Shown: one piece after another, positions 7,615-16,463 of the stretch
Position numbering within the stretch: the first letter of the stretch is position 1
Layout of the letters: every line of letters starts with the position of its first letter
Assembly (NCBI GenBank): GCA_946185805.1
Contig: CAMHKU010000006.1
Coordinates: forward strand, 1-55,943
Length of the DNA: 55,943 nt
DNA from: an uncultured Prevotellaceae bacterium
GTDB lineage: Bacteria > Bacteroidota > Bacteroidia > Bacteroidales > Bacteroidaceae
Reading direction: 5' to 3'
The notes under the pieces: generated by a model
Told to the model about the DNA's origin: nothing
The model's database searches: none
Seen by the model: the letters and a program-made list of their open reading frames with translations, nothing else
Made by a program: the position numbers and the translations under genes

Positions 7615-10600
7615 ATGAAACATATTATTGAAAACGCTACACATAAGGTCTCCGCGCCGCGTACTTTATTACTTGCTCTATGCTGCTTAGGCGCCAGCCA
7701 TGCCATGGCACAGAAGGCCGGCGACATCATCAGCGGTACCATCAGCGACGCCTTCGGCCCGGTGATGATGGCCAACGTTGTGGAGATTGACGCCTCCAAC
7801 CGTATCGTGGCTTCGGCACAGACCGACATGAGCGGTAACTTCTCGTTTAAGCTGAAGAACCCCAAGGACAAGATTCGCGTGTCTTACGTGGGCTACAAGA
7901 CTCAGACCCTGCCTATCAACAAGACCAAGTTTAACATCCAGATGCAGGATGCCACCCAAATCAAGGAGGTGACGGTAACCGCCAAGAGGCGCGCCCAGGG
8001 TTCAGGTCTTGCCATCCCTGAGGACGAGATTTCCACGTCGCGCCAGAGCATTGACATGAAGGAGTTCGACGGTCTGTCGTTCACCACCGTCGACGAGGCC
8101 CTGCAGGGCCGTATTGCCGGTCTCGACATTGTGGCCGGCGGTGATTTAGGTAAAGGCACGAGCATGCGCCTGCGCGGTGTGTCGTCGATCAACGGCTCCA
8201 GCGAGCCCCTGATTGTGGTCGACGGCAACGTGTGGGAGTCGAACACCAACAACTTCGACTTCTCCAACGCCAATGACGAGAAGTTTGCCGAACTGCTGAA
8301 CGTCAACCCCGAGGATATTGAGAGCATCAGCGTGCTCAAAGACGCTGCCGCCACTGCCATCTGGGGTTCGCAGGGCTCCAACGGTGTCATCGAGATCAAG
8401 ACCAAGCGCGGTGCCCGCGGCAAGACCCGCGTGAACTACTCGTTCCGACTCACCGGCACCTACCAGCCCAAAGGCTACAACATGCTCAACGGCGACGAGT
8501 ACACCATGCTGCTGAAGGAGGAATACTTCAACCCCCAGATGAGCGATGCCGCCAGCGACATCAAGGAAATCAACTACGACCCCTCGTTCTCGGAGTATGA
8601 GATGTATAACAACAATACCGACTGGCTCGACGAGGTGAAGAAGACGGGTTGGCGCCAGAACCACTACCTGGCACTCAGCGGCGGTGGCGAGAAGGCCAAC
8701 TTCCGCATCGGCGCCGGCTACGACCACGAGACGGGTTCTATCATAGAGCAGAAGCTCGACCGCTTCACCTCGCGCGTGAACCTGGACTACTTCGTCAGCG
8801 ACCGCATCAAGATTGAGACCAACATCGCCCTGACCTATACTAAGAACAACAAGAACAACGGCGACCTGCTGGGCATTGCCTACGTGCGCATGCCTAACCT
8901 CTCTGTCTATGAGCAAGACCGCTACGGCAACGACCTGGACGACTACTACTCCATGTTGCCCACGGCCACCGAAGCCCTGAAAGACCAGCGCGACCGCAAG
9001 AACCCCGTGGCCTTGGCATTCTTGGCCAAGAACAAGGAAACGAGCTACAACATCACGCCGGAATTCAAGCTCAACTACCGTCTGTTAGGCTTAGACGAGC
9101 AGCACCACCGCCTGGACTATGAGGGCAAGATCGTGTTCAACATTTTCAACAAGTATGAAGACCTGTTCATGCCCCTGGCGCTGAGTACTGCCGGCTGGAA
9201 AGACGTTGAGTCGGGCAACCATCAGTCGAGCGCCAACCGCGTGTCGTCGTTCTCAGACAAGAGTTTAGGCGTTACCACCACCCACACGCTGACCTTCACG
9301 CCTCACTTCACCAACGAGGACCACACGCTGACGATGATGCTGCGCGGCCAGCTTACCAGCGGCACCTCTTCATCGCAGCGCACGACCACCTACGGTCTGC
9401 CCAGCGGCACCATCCAGAGCACGGCCGCCTCAGGTATCATTGGCAACGACTTCGGCACCGGCAGCGGGCAGTGGCGCTCCGTATACTTCACCTACTCGGC
9501 ACACTACGCCTACAAGGGTCGCTACATGATTGACTTCTCCGTACGCCGCGACGGCAGCACCAAGTTTGGCGACGACCAGCGATGGGGTAACTTCCCCGCC
9601 GTCTCGCTGCGCTATAACATCAGCCGTGAGCCGTGGTTCCAGAAGGCTCTGCCCTTCATCTCCATGCTCTCCCTGCGTCCGGGTTGGGGCGTCGTAGGCC
9701 GCCAGCCCGGTAGCGAGGGTCTGTTCTACAGTAAGTACGTCAAGGGCGCCGGTTATCTTAACAACGGCAGTGTGGCTCCCGCCAACATCCAAATGAAGAA
9801 CCTGAAGTGGGAGCAGAAGAAGACTTACAACCTGGGTACCGACTTCGGATTCTTCGACGACCGCATCACCGGTAACGTGGAGTTCTACTGGCAGTACACC
9901 TCCGACCTGCTGATGCAGAACCGCGGTATTCCCACCTCGTCGGGCTATCCCAACCTAGCCTATCAGAACGTGGGCGACATGAAGAACGTGGGTTGGGAGT
10001 TCAACCTCAACGGTAACCGCATCATCCGCAAGGGTAAGTTCTCCGCCGACTTCAACATCACCTTCGCTAACAACAAGAACACCATCACTGCCATGGACGA
10101 GACCTGCTTGGCAACGCTCAACAGCGAGTTCAACCGCCAGAACGGTTCCTACCTCACCCGCGTGGAGCTGAACACCGCCCTGGGTAGTATCTATGGCTTC
10201 CGCTCCAAGGGCGTCTATCAGTATAGTGACTACAGCGAGGTGGAGGTGCCAGGCGTCAGCGGTCCCAACGCCCCCGTTGCCCGCGATGCACAGGGGAACG
10301 TCATCGTCGACGAGAACGGCATGACCACGCCGATGATGTTCTGCTATGCCGGCGCCAAGGACGAGTCGAAGGTGTTCCGTGGTGGCGATGCCATCTATGA
10401 GGACATCAACCACGACGGCCAGATTGACGAGCTCGACATTGTCTACCTCGGCTCTTCACTGCCTAAGTTCACCGGTGGTTTCGGTTTCAAACTGCACTAT
10501 GGGCGCTGGACATGGAACAACCAGTTCAACTTCCGCTATGGCAACAAGATTATCAACCAGGCCCGCATGAACGCCGAGAAGATGTACGACAACAACAACC

Positions 10601-10950
10601 AGAGCGCAGCCGTCAACTGGCGCTGGCGCGTTGAGGGCGACATCACCGAGATTCCCCGTGCCCTGCGCCAGGCCGGCTACAACTACTTAGGAAGCGACCG
10701 CTTCGTTGAAGACGGCTCGTTCATCCGTCTGAACTACTCGCAGCTCAGCTACTCGCTCGACCCGAAGATTATCAAGCGCTTAGGACTCACACAGCTGAGC
10801 TTCAGCTTCTCGGCCAACAACCTGTTTGTCATCACCAAGTATTCGGGTGCCGACCCTGAGGTGGGCTACGGCGGCATGGGCATCGTTACCGACAACGCCC
10901 AGACACCCCGCTCGAAGTCGTTCACCGGCAGTGTGACCATTCAGTTCTAA
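7615..10950 (+). CDS. SusC-like TonB-dependent transporter 1
   Basis: 1111 aa. After a signal peptide ending at AMAQ come a CarboxypepD_reg-like domain (ISGTISDAFGPVMMANVVEI... VSYVGYKTQTLPI), the plug domain (LQGRIAGLDIV, MRLRGVSSINGSSEPLIVVDG, SISVLKDAAATAIWGSQGSNGVIEIKTK), and a long beta-barrel ending in aromatic-rich VTIQF. This is the standard SusC/RagA layout. It imports a ligand delivered by its SusD partner using TonB energy. A DINHDGQIDELD calcium-loop-like motif sits in the barrel, as in many SusC proteins. The ATG at 7615 is preferred over a GTG at 7597. It pairs with the SusD gene 30 nt downstream. Substrate unknown; the lack of CAZymes makes a glycan unproven. Confidence 0.93.
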   Translation: MKHIIENATHKVSAPRTLLLALCCLGASHAMAQKAGDIISGTISDAFGPVMMANVVEIDASNRIVASAQTDMSGNFSFKLKNPKDKIRVSYVGYKTQTLPINKTKFNIQMQDATQIKEVTVTAKRRAQGSGLAIPEDEISTSRQSIDMKEFDGLSFTTVDEALQGRIAGLDIVAGGDLGKGTSMRLRGVSSINGSSEPLIVVDGNVWESNTNNFDFSNANDEKFAELLNVNPEDIESISVLKDAAATAIWGSQGSNGVIEIKTKRGARGKTRVNYSFRLTGTYQPKGYNMLNGDEYTMLLKEEYFNPQMSDAASDIKEINYDPSFSEYEMYNNNTDWLDEVKKTGWRQNHYLALSGGGEKANFRIGAGYDHETGSIIEQKLDRFTSRVNLDYFVSDRIKIETNIALTYTKNNKNNGDLLGIAYVRMPNLSVYEQDRYGNDLDDYYSMLPTATEALKDQRDRKNPVALAFLAKNKETSYNITPEFKLNYRLLGLDEQHHRLDYEGKIVFNIFNKYEDLFMPLALSTAGWKDVESGNHQSSANRVSSFSDKSLGVTTTHTLTFTPHFTNEDHTLTMMLRGQLTSGTSSSQRTTTYGLPSGTIQSTAASGIIGNDFGTGSGQWRSVYFTYSAHYAYKGRYMIDFSVRRDGSTKFGDDQRWGNFPAVSLRYNISREPWFQKALPFISMLSLRPGWGVVGRQPGSEGLFYSKYVKGAGYLNNGSVAPANIQMKNLKWEQKKTYNLGTDFGFFDDRITGNVEFYWQYTSDLLMQNRGIPTSSGYPNLAYQNVGDMKNVGWEFNLNGNRIIRKGKFSADFNITFANNKNTITAMDETCLATLNSEFNRQNGSYLTRVELNTALGSIYGFRSKGVYQYSDYSEVEVPGVSGPNAPVARDAQGNVIVDENGMTTPMMFCYAGAKDESKVFRGGDAIYEDINHDGQIDELDIVYLGSSLPKFTGGFGFKLHYGRWTWNNQFNFRYGNKIINQARMNAEKMYDNNNQSAAVNWRWRVEGDITEIPRALRQAGYNYLGSDRFVEDGSFIRLNYSQLSYSLDPKIIKRLGLTQLSFSFSANNLFVITKYSGADPEVGYGGMGIVTDNAQTPRSKSFTGSVTIQF

Positions 10951-10978
10951 TTGAAAATTGAAAATTGAAAATTGAAGA
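10951..10978. repeat. TTGAAAA heptamer array between SusC1 and SusD1
   Basis: TTGAAAA x3 then TTGAAGA, beginning on the base after the SusC stop and ending 2 nt before the SusD ATG. It is the entire spacer and so the entire ribosome-landing site. Confidence 0.9.
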
Positions 10979-10980
10979 TT

Positions 10981-12696
10981 ATGATTACCAAGAGAATCAA
11001 ACAATATATCATAGCCGGTTCGCTGTGCTGCGGCGGCGCCGCAGCCCTTTCCTCCTGCTCCGACTTCCTCGACATCCTGCCGATGAACGACGTGGTGCTG
11101 GAGAACTACTGGACGGAGAAGGGCGACGTCGTCAGCGTGCGCAACAGCTGCTACGAGTCGCTGGAGAGTGCCGACGCCTTGAACCGCATAGGCCTCTGGG
11201 GCGAGCTGCGCTCCGACAACCTCTTTGCCGGTGCCAACGTTCCCAACGAGGTGAACGAAATCCTCAAGGAGAACCTCCTGCCTTCGAATCCCTATTGCAA
11301 CTGGTCAAAGATCTATGAGTGCATCAACCGCTGCAACACCGTAGCCTACTACGCCCCAAAGGTGCAGGCCATTGACCCTAACTACAGCGAGGCCGACATG
11401 AAGGCTGACGTGGCCGAGGTGTCCGCCCTGCGCGCCCTCTGCTATTTCTACCTCATACGCACCTTCCGCGACGTTCCTTACACCCGTGAGCCCAGTATCG
11501 ACGACACGCAGAACTACATCCTCCCGGCCACGCCGTTCAACGACGTGCTCGACTCCCTGATCCTGGACCTGGAGAATGTCAAGGACGACGCCGTGCGCCG
11601 CTACCAACAGGAGCGCTTCAGCGGCAGCTACTTCTCGCTGCCCGTTGAAAACACCAGCCGCATCACCCGCGTGGCTATCTGGGCACTGCTTGCTGATCTG
11701 TACTTGTGGAAAGAGGACTATGACAATGCCATCCGCTATGCCGACATGGTCATCAACTACAAGCAGGAGCAGTATGAGTATATCAAGCAGAACGTGGGTG
11801 ACATCAAGGAGATAGCCCTTATCGACAGCATACCCCTGATCCTGGAGAGTCCCGACGGCAGCGGCAATATCTGCGGCAACACCTATAACACCATCTTCGG
11901 CGAGGGCAACTCCTTTGAGAGCATCTTCGAACTCTACTTCTCCAGCTCGCAGGGGCAGGCAAACTCCTGGGTGCGCGACTTCTACGGTAACAGCACCACG
12001 ACCAACGGCCGTCTGAAGGCCAACGTGCTGACGTTTACCAGCCTTGAGAATGTGGTTACAAACAAGAATCCCCTGTACCGCTCTACCGACGGACGCTTCT
12101 ACGAGTTCTTCCGCGCTCAGGGCTCGGCTGTTAACCCCGGCAAGTATGTCACCAGCACTGTGAGCTACCAAACGCGCAACCTCACCAGCGAGTCGAGTCT
12201 GCAGCTAATCACCTCTATCCGCGGCAACAACGCTGCGCCTTGGATTTTCTACCGCCTCACAGAGATACTGCTCATCAAGGCCGAGGCTCTCGTTGAGCGC
12301 AATCAGGGCAACGACTTCGAGAAAGCCTTTGAGCTGGTGAACATTGTCAACAAGCGTGCCAACAACCTGACGGTGACGCTGAAGAAAGAAGACTACATCA
12401 ACTCCAAAAACACGATGGCCGACTTGGTGCTCAACGAGCGCCGCCGCGAGCTCATGTTCGAGGGCAAGCGCTGGTACGACCTTGTGCGCCGCTCGCGTCG
12501 CGACGGCAATACCACCTACCTCGTGGCTGCTGTGAAGAGCAAGTATGACAGTAAGGACGCCAACGCTATCTCCATCAAGATGGCCGACCCGAACATCATT
12601 TACTTCCCCTATGCCAAAAATGAGCTGAAGGTGAATCCCCTGCTGCAGCAGAATCCCGCCTTCACCAATGGCGAGGACTCTCAATACCAGCGTTAA
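10981..12696 (+). CDS. SusD-like outer-membrane lipoprotein 1
   Basis: 571 aa. Lipobox LSSC follows a cysteine-containing signal core (LCCGGAAAL). The mature start SDFLDILP is typical of SusD/RagB, with the TPR-like scaffold (EVSALRALCYFYLIRTFRDVPY) and the C-terminal block LNERRRELMFEGKRWYDLVR that marks the family. It would cap SusC1 and bind ligand at the cell surface. The ATG at 10981 (MITKRIKQYI) is used; the track's TTG at 10972 lies in the heptamer array. The signal-peptide DNA carries the 26-nt palindrome shared with two other genes. Confidence 0.93.
   Translation: MITKRIKQYIIAGSLCCGGAAALSSCSDFLDILPMNDVVLENYWTEKGDVVSVRNSCYESLESADALNRIGLWGELRSDNLFAGANVPNEVNEILKENLLPSNPYCNWSKIYECINRCNTVAYYAPKVQAIDPNYSEADMKADVAEVSALRALCYFYLIRTFRDVPYTREPSIDDTQNYILPATPFNDVLDSLILDLENVKDDAVRRYQQERFSGSYFSLPVENTSRITRVAIWALLADLYLWKEDYDNAIRYADMVINYKQEQYEYIKQNVGDIKEIALIDSIPLILESPDGSGNICGNTYNTIFGEGNSFESIFELYFSSSQGQANSWVRDFYGNSTTTNGRLKANVLTFTSLENVVTNKNPLYRSTDGRFYEFFRAQGSAVNPGKYVTSTVSYQTRNLTSESSLQLITSIRGNNAAPWIFYRLTEILLIKAEALVERNQGNDFEKAFELVNIVNKRANNLTVTLKKEDYINSKNTMADLVLNERRRELMFEGKRWYDLVRRSRRDGNTTYLVAAVKSKYDSKDANAISIKMADPNIIYFPYAKNELKVNPLLQQNPAFTNGEDSQYQR
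11023..11048. repeat. 26-nt palindromic module in the SusD1 signal peptide
   Basis: CTGTGCTGCGGC, 3-nt centre GGC, then GCCGCAGCCCT. The inner GCTGCGGC / GCCGCAGC arms pair perfectly. It encodes LCCGGAAAL. Identical flanks occur at 14833-14858 and, on the minus strand, at 51921-51946. Confidence 0.85.
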
Positions 12697-12713
12697 GAAT
12701 ACCAGCGTTAAGT
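12684..12713. repeat. 15-bp tandem duplication across the SusD1 stop codon
   Basis: The AATACCAGCGTTAAG segment occurs twice in a row. The first copy holds the real stop (CAG CGT TAA); the second lies in the spacer. It looks like a recent slippage duplication. Confidence 0.8.
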
Positions 12714-12751
12714 AATGTTTACTTGTTGTAACCTATAACAACTTATAAGAA

Positions 12752-14755
12752 ATGAAAACGATTTCCATCCTTTTACATCAGATAGGCGGCCGGGTGAAAG
12801 CATTGTCTGCCGTGGCACTCATCGTCATGCCGATGCTCTACTCTTGCGTAGACAACGACGACGATATTCCCGAGACGATGTACACCTCGCAGAAGATTAC
12901 CGCCGGCGCTTTCCTACAATCGCAAGAGGACCGTTTCAGCGACTTCATTGCCGTGCTAAAGCGCACCCCCTATTTCTCGCTGCTGACCACTTACGGCCGC
13001 TACACCGTCTTCGCGCCTACCAACGAGGCCATGAGCGAGTATGTGAAGACCAATGGCTACGGCACCATCGACGGCATACCCGACGCCATCTGCGACTCCA
13101 TGGCACGCACACACATCATCCGTAAGGGTGCATATTTTACCTCCGACGTGCCCGAGGGCAACGTGGGTCTGAACATGCTTGACCAGTATATCTCGTGGTC
13201 GGGCGACTCCGACGTCACCAACGGTAACCGCCTCATTTATTACGTCAACAAGAACTCGCGCATGACTGAGTTCAACGACTCTGTCACCAACGGTGTAGTG
13301 CATATCGTCGACCGCGTACTCTCATCAAGCAACAACTACCTGCCCGAGAAGATGGAGGAAGACTCCACCATCACTCTCTTCTGTGAAGCACTGCGCCTGA
13401 CGGGCATGGCCGACTCGCTGCACTACTATCAGGACGAGAAATACAGCATCGGTACCGACTCCGTAACCTTAGGCACCAAGGAGCGCTGCCTGAACAACGG
13501 CAACCCGTATATGACCTGTCTGTGGGTGGGCAACCGCTATTTCAAGTACACGGCCTTTGTTGAGCCCGACTCTGTATATCACCGTTATGGTATCAACAAC
13601 ATCGAAGACCTCAAGGCCTTTGCCAAGCGTATCTATGATGCCACTTATCCTGAAGACGCCGGTCTCTACGACAACGATTTCACCAACCGCAAGAACCCGC
13701 TGAACCGATTCGTCAGCTACCACCTGCTGGACCGCATCATCATGTACAACGACCTCGTGGGCAACGAACTCACCAGCCAGTGCTGGGACAGCCGCATTGC
13801 CGACCCCGAGGACTTCTACGAGACCATGTGCCCCGGCACCCTTGTCCGTCTGGCCATGCCGTCGGGTAGTTCCGCCGGTATCTACATCAACCGTCGCGGA
13901 CTGATGAACCGCCTCTACGACGAGCAGAGCCGTGGTGTGAAGATTCTCGCAGCCTCGGAGTCGGGAAAGACCGACCAGCAGGCTCTCAACGGCTATTACC
14001 ACTATATTGACGACATTCTTACCTTCGACACTCACACACGCGACATCATCTTCAACTGCCGCATGCGTTTCGACCCCGCCTCGCTGAGTCCCGACTTCAT
14101 GAACTGTGACGGCCGCAACCACAAGGATGTCATAGGCAACACACTCCGTGGGTTCAAGAGCGGATTTACCAAGCACTGGACCATGAGCGACGAGAGCTTC
14201 GTCGGCGTTACCGGCAACGATGTCTGGTGGGCTTCCTTCCTAGGCCATGTGGTGGTTATCAGCGGACGTTTCGACGTCACCTTCAAGCTGCCGCCGGTGC
14301 CCAAGCGCGGTACCTATGAAATCCGCATGGGCTACACACCTAATGAGGAGCGTGGCGTCATCCAGGCTTATCTGAACGGTGCGCCCTGCGGCATCCCCGT
14401 CGACATGCGTATCTATCCCACGAGTCCTGAAGTAGGCTTTATTGCCGACGGCACTGACGGCGCTCAGACCGCCGAGGAAATCAAGATGCAGGACAAAGCT
14501 CTCCACAACCGTGGCTACATGAAAGGCCCCGACGTATGGTTCCAGGGCGGCACCTCTAACACCGGCGGCTGCCTGCGTACCCTGAATCTGCCTACGCGCC
14601 GTGTACTGGCTACCGAGAACCTCGACCCCGACAAGGAGTACTACCTGCGTCTGCGCCAGGTGCTCGACGACCCCGACAAGTACTGTAACTTCAACTACCT
14701 GGAGATCTGCCCGAAGAGTGTCTACGGCAGCCCTGACGGCGAAGACCAGCACTAA
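12752..14755 (+). CDS. Fasciclin-domain lipoprotein 2
   Basis: 667 aa with a lipoprotein signal (lipobox LYSC). The N-terminal FAS1 domain is clear: FIAVLKRTPYFSLLTTYGRYTVFAPTNEAM in the opening half and NGVVHIVDRVL at the close. A second FAS1-like region lies near residues 200-430 (NRFVSYHLLDRI, YHYIDDILTFD). The C-terminal third looks like a beta-rich galactose-binding-type or jelly-roll domain (FDVTFKLPPVPKRGTYEIRMGY, YLRLRQVLDDP). It probably acts as an extracellular binding or adhesion subunit with SusC1/SusD1. It starts 55 nt after SusD1. No catalytic motif is seen. Confidence 0.82.
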   Translation: MKTISILLHQIGGRVKALSAVALIVMPMLYSCVDNDDDIPETMYTSQKITAGAFLQSQEDRFSDFIAVLKRTPYFSLLTTYGRYTVFAPTNEAMSEYVKTNGYGTIDGIPDAICDSMARTHIIRKGAYFTSDVPEGNVGLNMLDQYISWSGDSDVTNGNRLIYYVNKNSRMTEFNDSVTNGVVHIVDRVLSSSNNYLPEKMEEDSTITLFCEALRLTGMADSLHYYQDEKYSIGTDSVTLGTKERCLNNGNPYMTCLWVGNRYFKYTAFVEPDSVYHRYGINNIEDLKAFAKRIYDATYPEDAGLYDNDFTNRKNPLNRFVSYHLLDRIIMYNDLVGNELTSQCWDSRIADPEDFYETMCPGTLVRLAMPSGSSAGIYINRRGLMNRLYDEQSRGVKILAASESGKTDQQALNGYYHYIDDILTFDTHTRDIIFNCRMRFDPASLSPDFMNCDGRNHKDVIGNTLRGFKSGFTKHWTMSDESFVGVTGNDVWWASFLGHVVVISGRFDVTFKLPPVPKRGTYEIRMGYTPNEERGVIQAYLNGAPCGIPVDMRIYPTSPEVGFIADGTDGAQTAEEIKMQDKALHNRGYMKGPDVWFQGGTSNTGGCLRTLNLPTRRVLATENLDPDKEYYLRLRQVLDDPDKYCNFNYLEICPKSVYGSPDGEDQH

Positions 14756-14761
14756 GATAAA

Positions 14762-14788
14762 TTGAAAATGAAAATTGAAAATTAAATA
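14762..14788. repeat. TTGAAAA-type array before the third fasciclin gene
   Basis: Units TTGAAAA, TGAAAA (one base short), TTGAAAA, TTAAATA, ending 2 nt before ATGATTACC. The spacer before SusD1 has the same design and is followed by the same ATGATTACC. Confidence 0.8.
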
Positions 14789-14790
14789 TT

Positions 14791-16434
14791 ATGATTACCT
14801 ATAAATTCAAGTCATATATCGTAGCCGGTTGGCTGTGCTGCGGCGCTGCCGCAGCCCTGACCGCCTGCACTGACTGGACCGACCACTACGACGGCGCAGA
14901 GACCGGCGTCGGCAGCGGCTCACTGTGGGAGCAACTCTCGGCCAATCCGCAGCTGACGGACTTCTGCGAGGTGCTCGACAAGACCCACGTCTTCCGCATG
15001 CACCGCAAGACCGAGGTGAGCTATGCCGACCTGCTGCGTGGCGGACAGTCGTTCACCGTCATGGCACCCGTCAACGGTACGTTTAACAAAGATTCGCTGC
15101 TACGCCTGGTGCAGACAGCTCATGGCGACTCCATGGTGGAGAAAGCCTTTGTCTTCAACCATCTCTCACGCATGGCCACCTCCCTCAAGGCCGTCGAGCA
15201 GAGCATGCGACTGCTCAACGGCAAGAATGCGCCGCTGACACAGACCACCGTGCTCAATGTACCCGTCATCTCGGCCAACAACCATGCTGAAAACGGCATC
15301 TACCATGTTATGTCAAGCGCCCTACCCTACGGCTACAACCTCTACGAGGCGCTCTGCGACAATCCGGAGATGGCTCCCGTGGGTGCCGCCCTGCGCCATT
15401 ACGAGTGGGACGAGTTCGACCCCGATGCCTCGGTATCCAGCGGTGTCGTTGAGGGCGTGCCTGTGTATGTTGACTCCGTGGTCTATGAGCGCAACCGCAT
15501 GCTCGAAGCCATTGGCCTGCTCAATGCTGAGGACTCCACCTACTGGGTGGTGGCTCCCACGGCTGAGGGCTGGCAGCGCGCCTGGGACAAGGTCAGCCAG
15601 TACTTCGTCTACGACCAGTCGTACCAGAAGCGCGACTCCCTGCAGCGCTACTGGGCTATGCGTGCTCTGATGGAGGATGCCGTGTTCAACATGACCGACC
15701 AGCAGAACACCAACGAGGCACTGCGGTCAGTACCCTACCTCAACTGGCGTAAAACGTATATCACGGGCAAGCCCGTCTACCACCTCTTCCAAAAGCCCTT
15801 TGAGCCAGGAGGAATACTCTATGGCAGCCGTCAGATGCAGTGCAGCAACGGTATGCTCTACATTACCGACGAATGGCCCTTCGACGCCGAGAAAACATTC
15901 TTCAAGCCTATATGGATGGAGGGTGAGTACAGCTACCGCATCACTGCCGAGAAGAGCTGCCGCTACACGTCCATCCGCCAGGTGGCCGACAGCATCTCAG
16001 AAAACGCCTACCTGCAGATTATTGCCAGCAGCGGTACGGCCAACTGGGAGCTCACCTTCCGGCTGGACAACGTGCTCTCCGGCGACTACGACGTCTGCGC
16101 TATTCTTCTGCCTCAGACCGTCATCAACAAGGACGCCCGCCTGCGCCCCTGCAAGTTCAAGGCCAACATCAACTATTGTGACGTTGAGGGCAAGGACCAG
16201 ACATTCAACTGCGACAACAAGACTTTCCAGAGCAATCCAGAGCGTGTAGACACCGTGGTGCTGGCCGAAGCCTTCCACTTCCCCGCCACCAACTATCAGC
16301 AGAGCACCAATAAGATCAGCCTGACGCTGAAGTGCAGCATCAGCGCCCTGGAGACCTCGCGCTACTCGCGTGAGATGCTGCTCGACTGCATCTACCTGCG
16401 CCCCCGGTCTGCGAAAGGTCAAAATGAAGAATAA
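14791..16434 (+). CDS. Fasciclin-domain lipoprotein 3
   Basis: 547 aa. The leader MITYKFKSYIVAGWLCCGAAAALTAC closely resembles that of SusD1, with lipobox LTAC. The body has FAS1-like blocks (QLTDFCEVLDKTHVF, GQSFTVMAPVNGTFNKDSLL, ENGIYHVMSSALPYGYNLYEAL) and a beta-rich C-terminal domain (WELTFRLDNVLSGDYDVCAILLP), parallel to fasciclin lipoprotein 2. It sits between the two SusCD sets and could serve either. The last codons AAT GAA GAA TAA are made of the AATGAAG/AATAAAG array. Function is inferred as surface binding; no enzyme motif is visible. Confidence 0.8.
   Translation: MITYKFKSYIVAGWLCCGAAAALTACTDWTDHYDGAETGVGSGSLWEQLSANPQLTDFCEVLDKTHVFRMHRKTEVSYADLLRGGQSFTVMAPVNGTFNKDSLLRLVQTAHGDSMVEKAFVFNHLSRMATSLKAVEQSMRLLNGKNAPLTQTTVLNVPVISANNHAENGIYHVMSSALPYGYNLYEALCDNPEMAPVGAALRHYEWDEFDPDASVSSGVVEGVPVYVDSVVYERNRMLEAIGLLNAEDSTYWVVAPTAEGWQRAWDKVSQYFVYDQSYQKRDSLQRYWAMRALMEDAVFNMTDQQNTNEALRSVPYLNWRKTYITGKPVYHLFQKPFEPGGILYGSRQMQCSNGMLYITDEWPFDAEKTFFKPIWMEGEYSYRITAEKSCRYTSIRQVADSISENAYLQIIASSGTANWELTFRLDNVLSGDYDVCAILLPQTVINKDARLRPCKFKANINYCDVEGKDQTFNCDNKTFQSNPERVDTVVLAEAFHFPATNYQQSTNKISLTLKCSISALETSRYSREMLLDCIYLRPRSAKGQNEE
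14833..14858. repeat. 26-nt palindromic module in fasciclin lipoprotein 3 signal peptide
   Basis: Same flanks as at 11023-11048, with centre GCT; encodes LCCGAAAAL in the same reading frame. Confidence 0.85.
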
Positions 16435-16457
16435 AGAATGAAGAATAAAGAAAGAAG
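16423..16457. repeat. AATGAAG/AATAAAG array at the fasciclin3-SusC2 junction
   Basis: Units AATGAAG, AATAAAG, AATGAAG, AATAAAG, AAAGAAG. The first two units give the last two Glu codons and the stop of the upstream gene; the array ends 6 nt before the SusC2 ATG. Confidence 0.88.
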
Positions 16458-16463
16458 ACAGCT

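Noticed and set aside
7597-7620. Cloning-vector contamination suggested by AAACAGCTATG (as in lacZ/M13 reverse primer sequence)
   Set aside because: Only about 10 nt match, the context is a native SusC start, and the same 9-mer precedes three other native genes.
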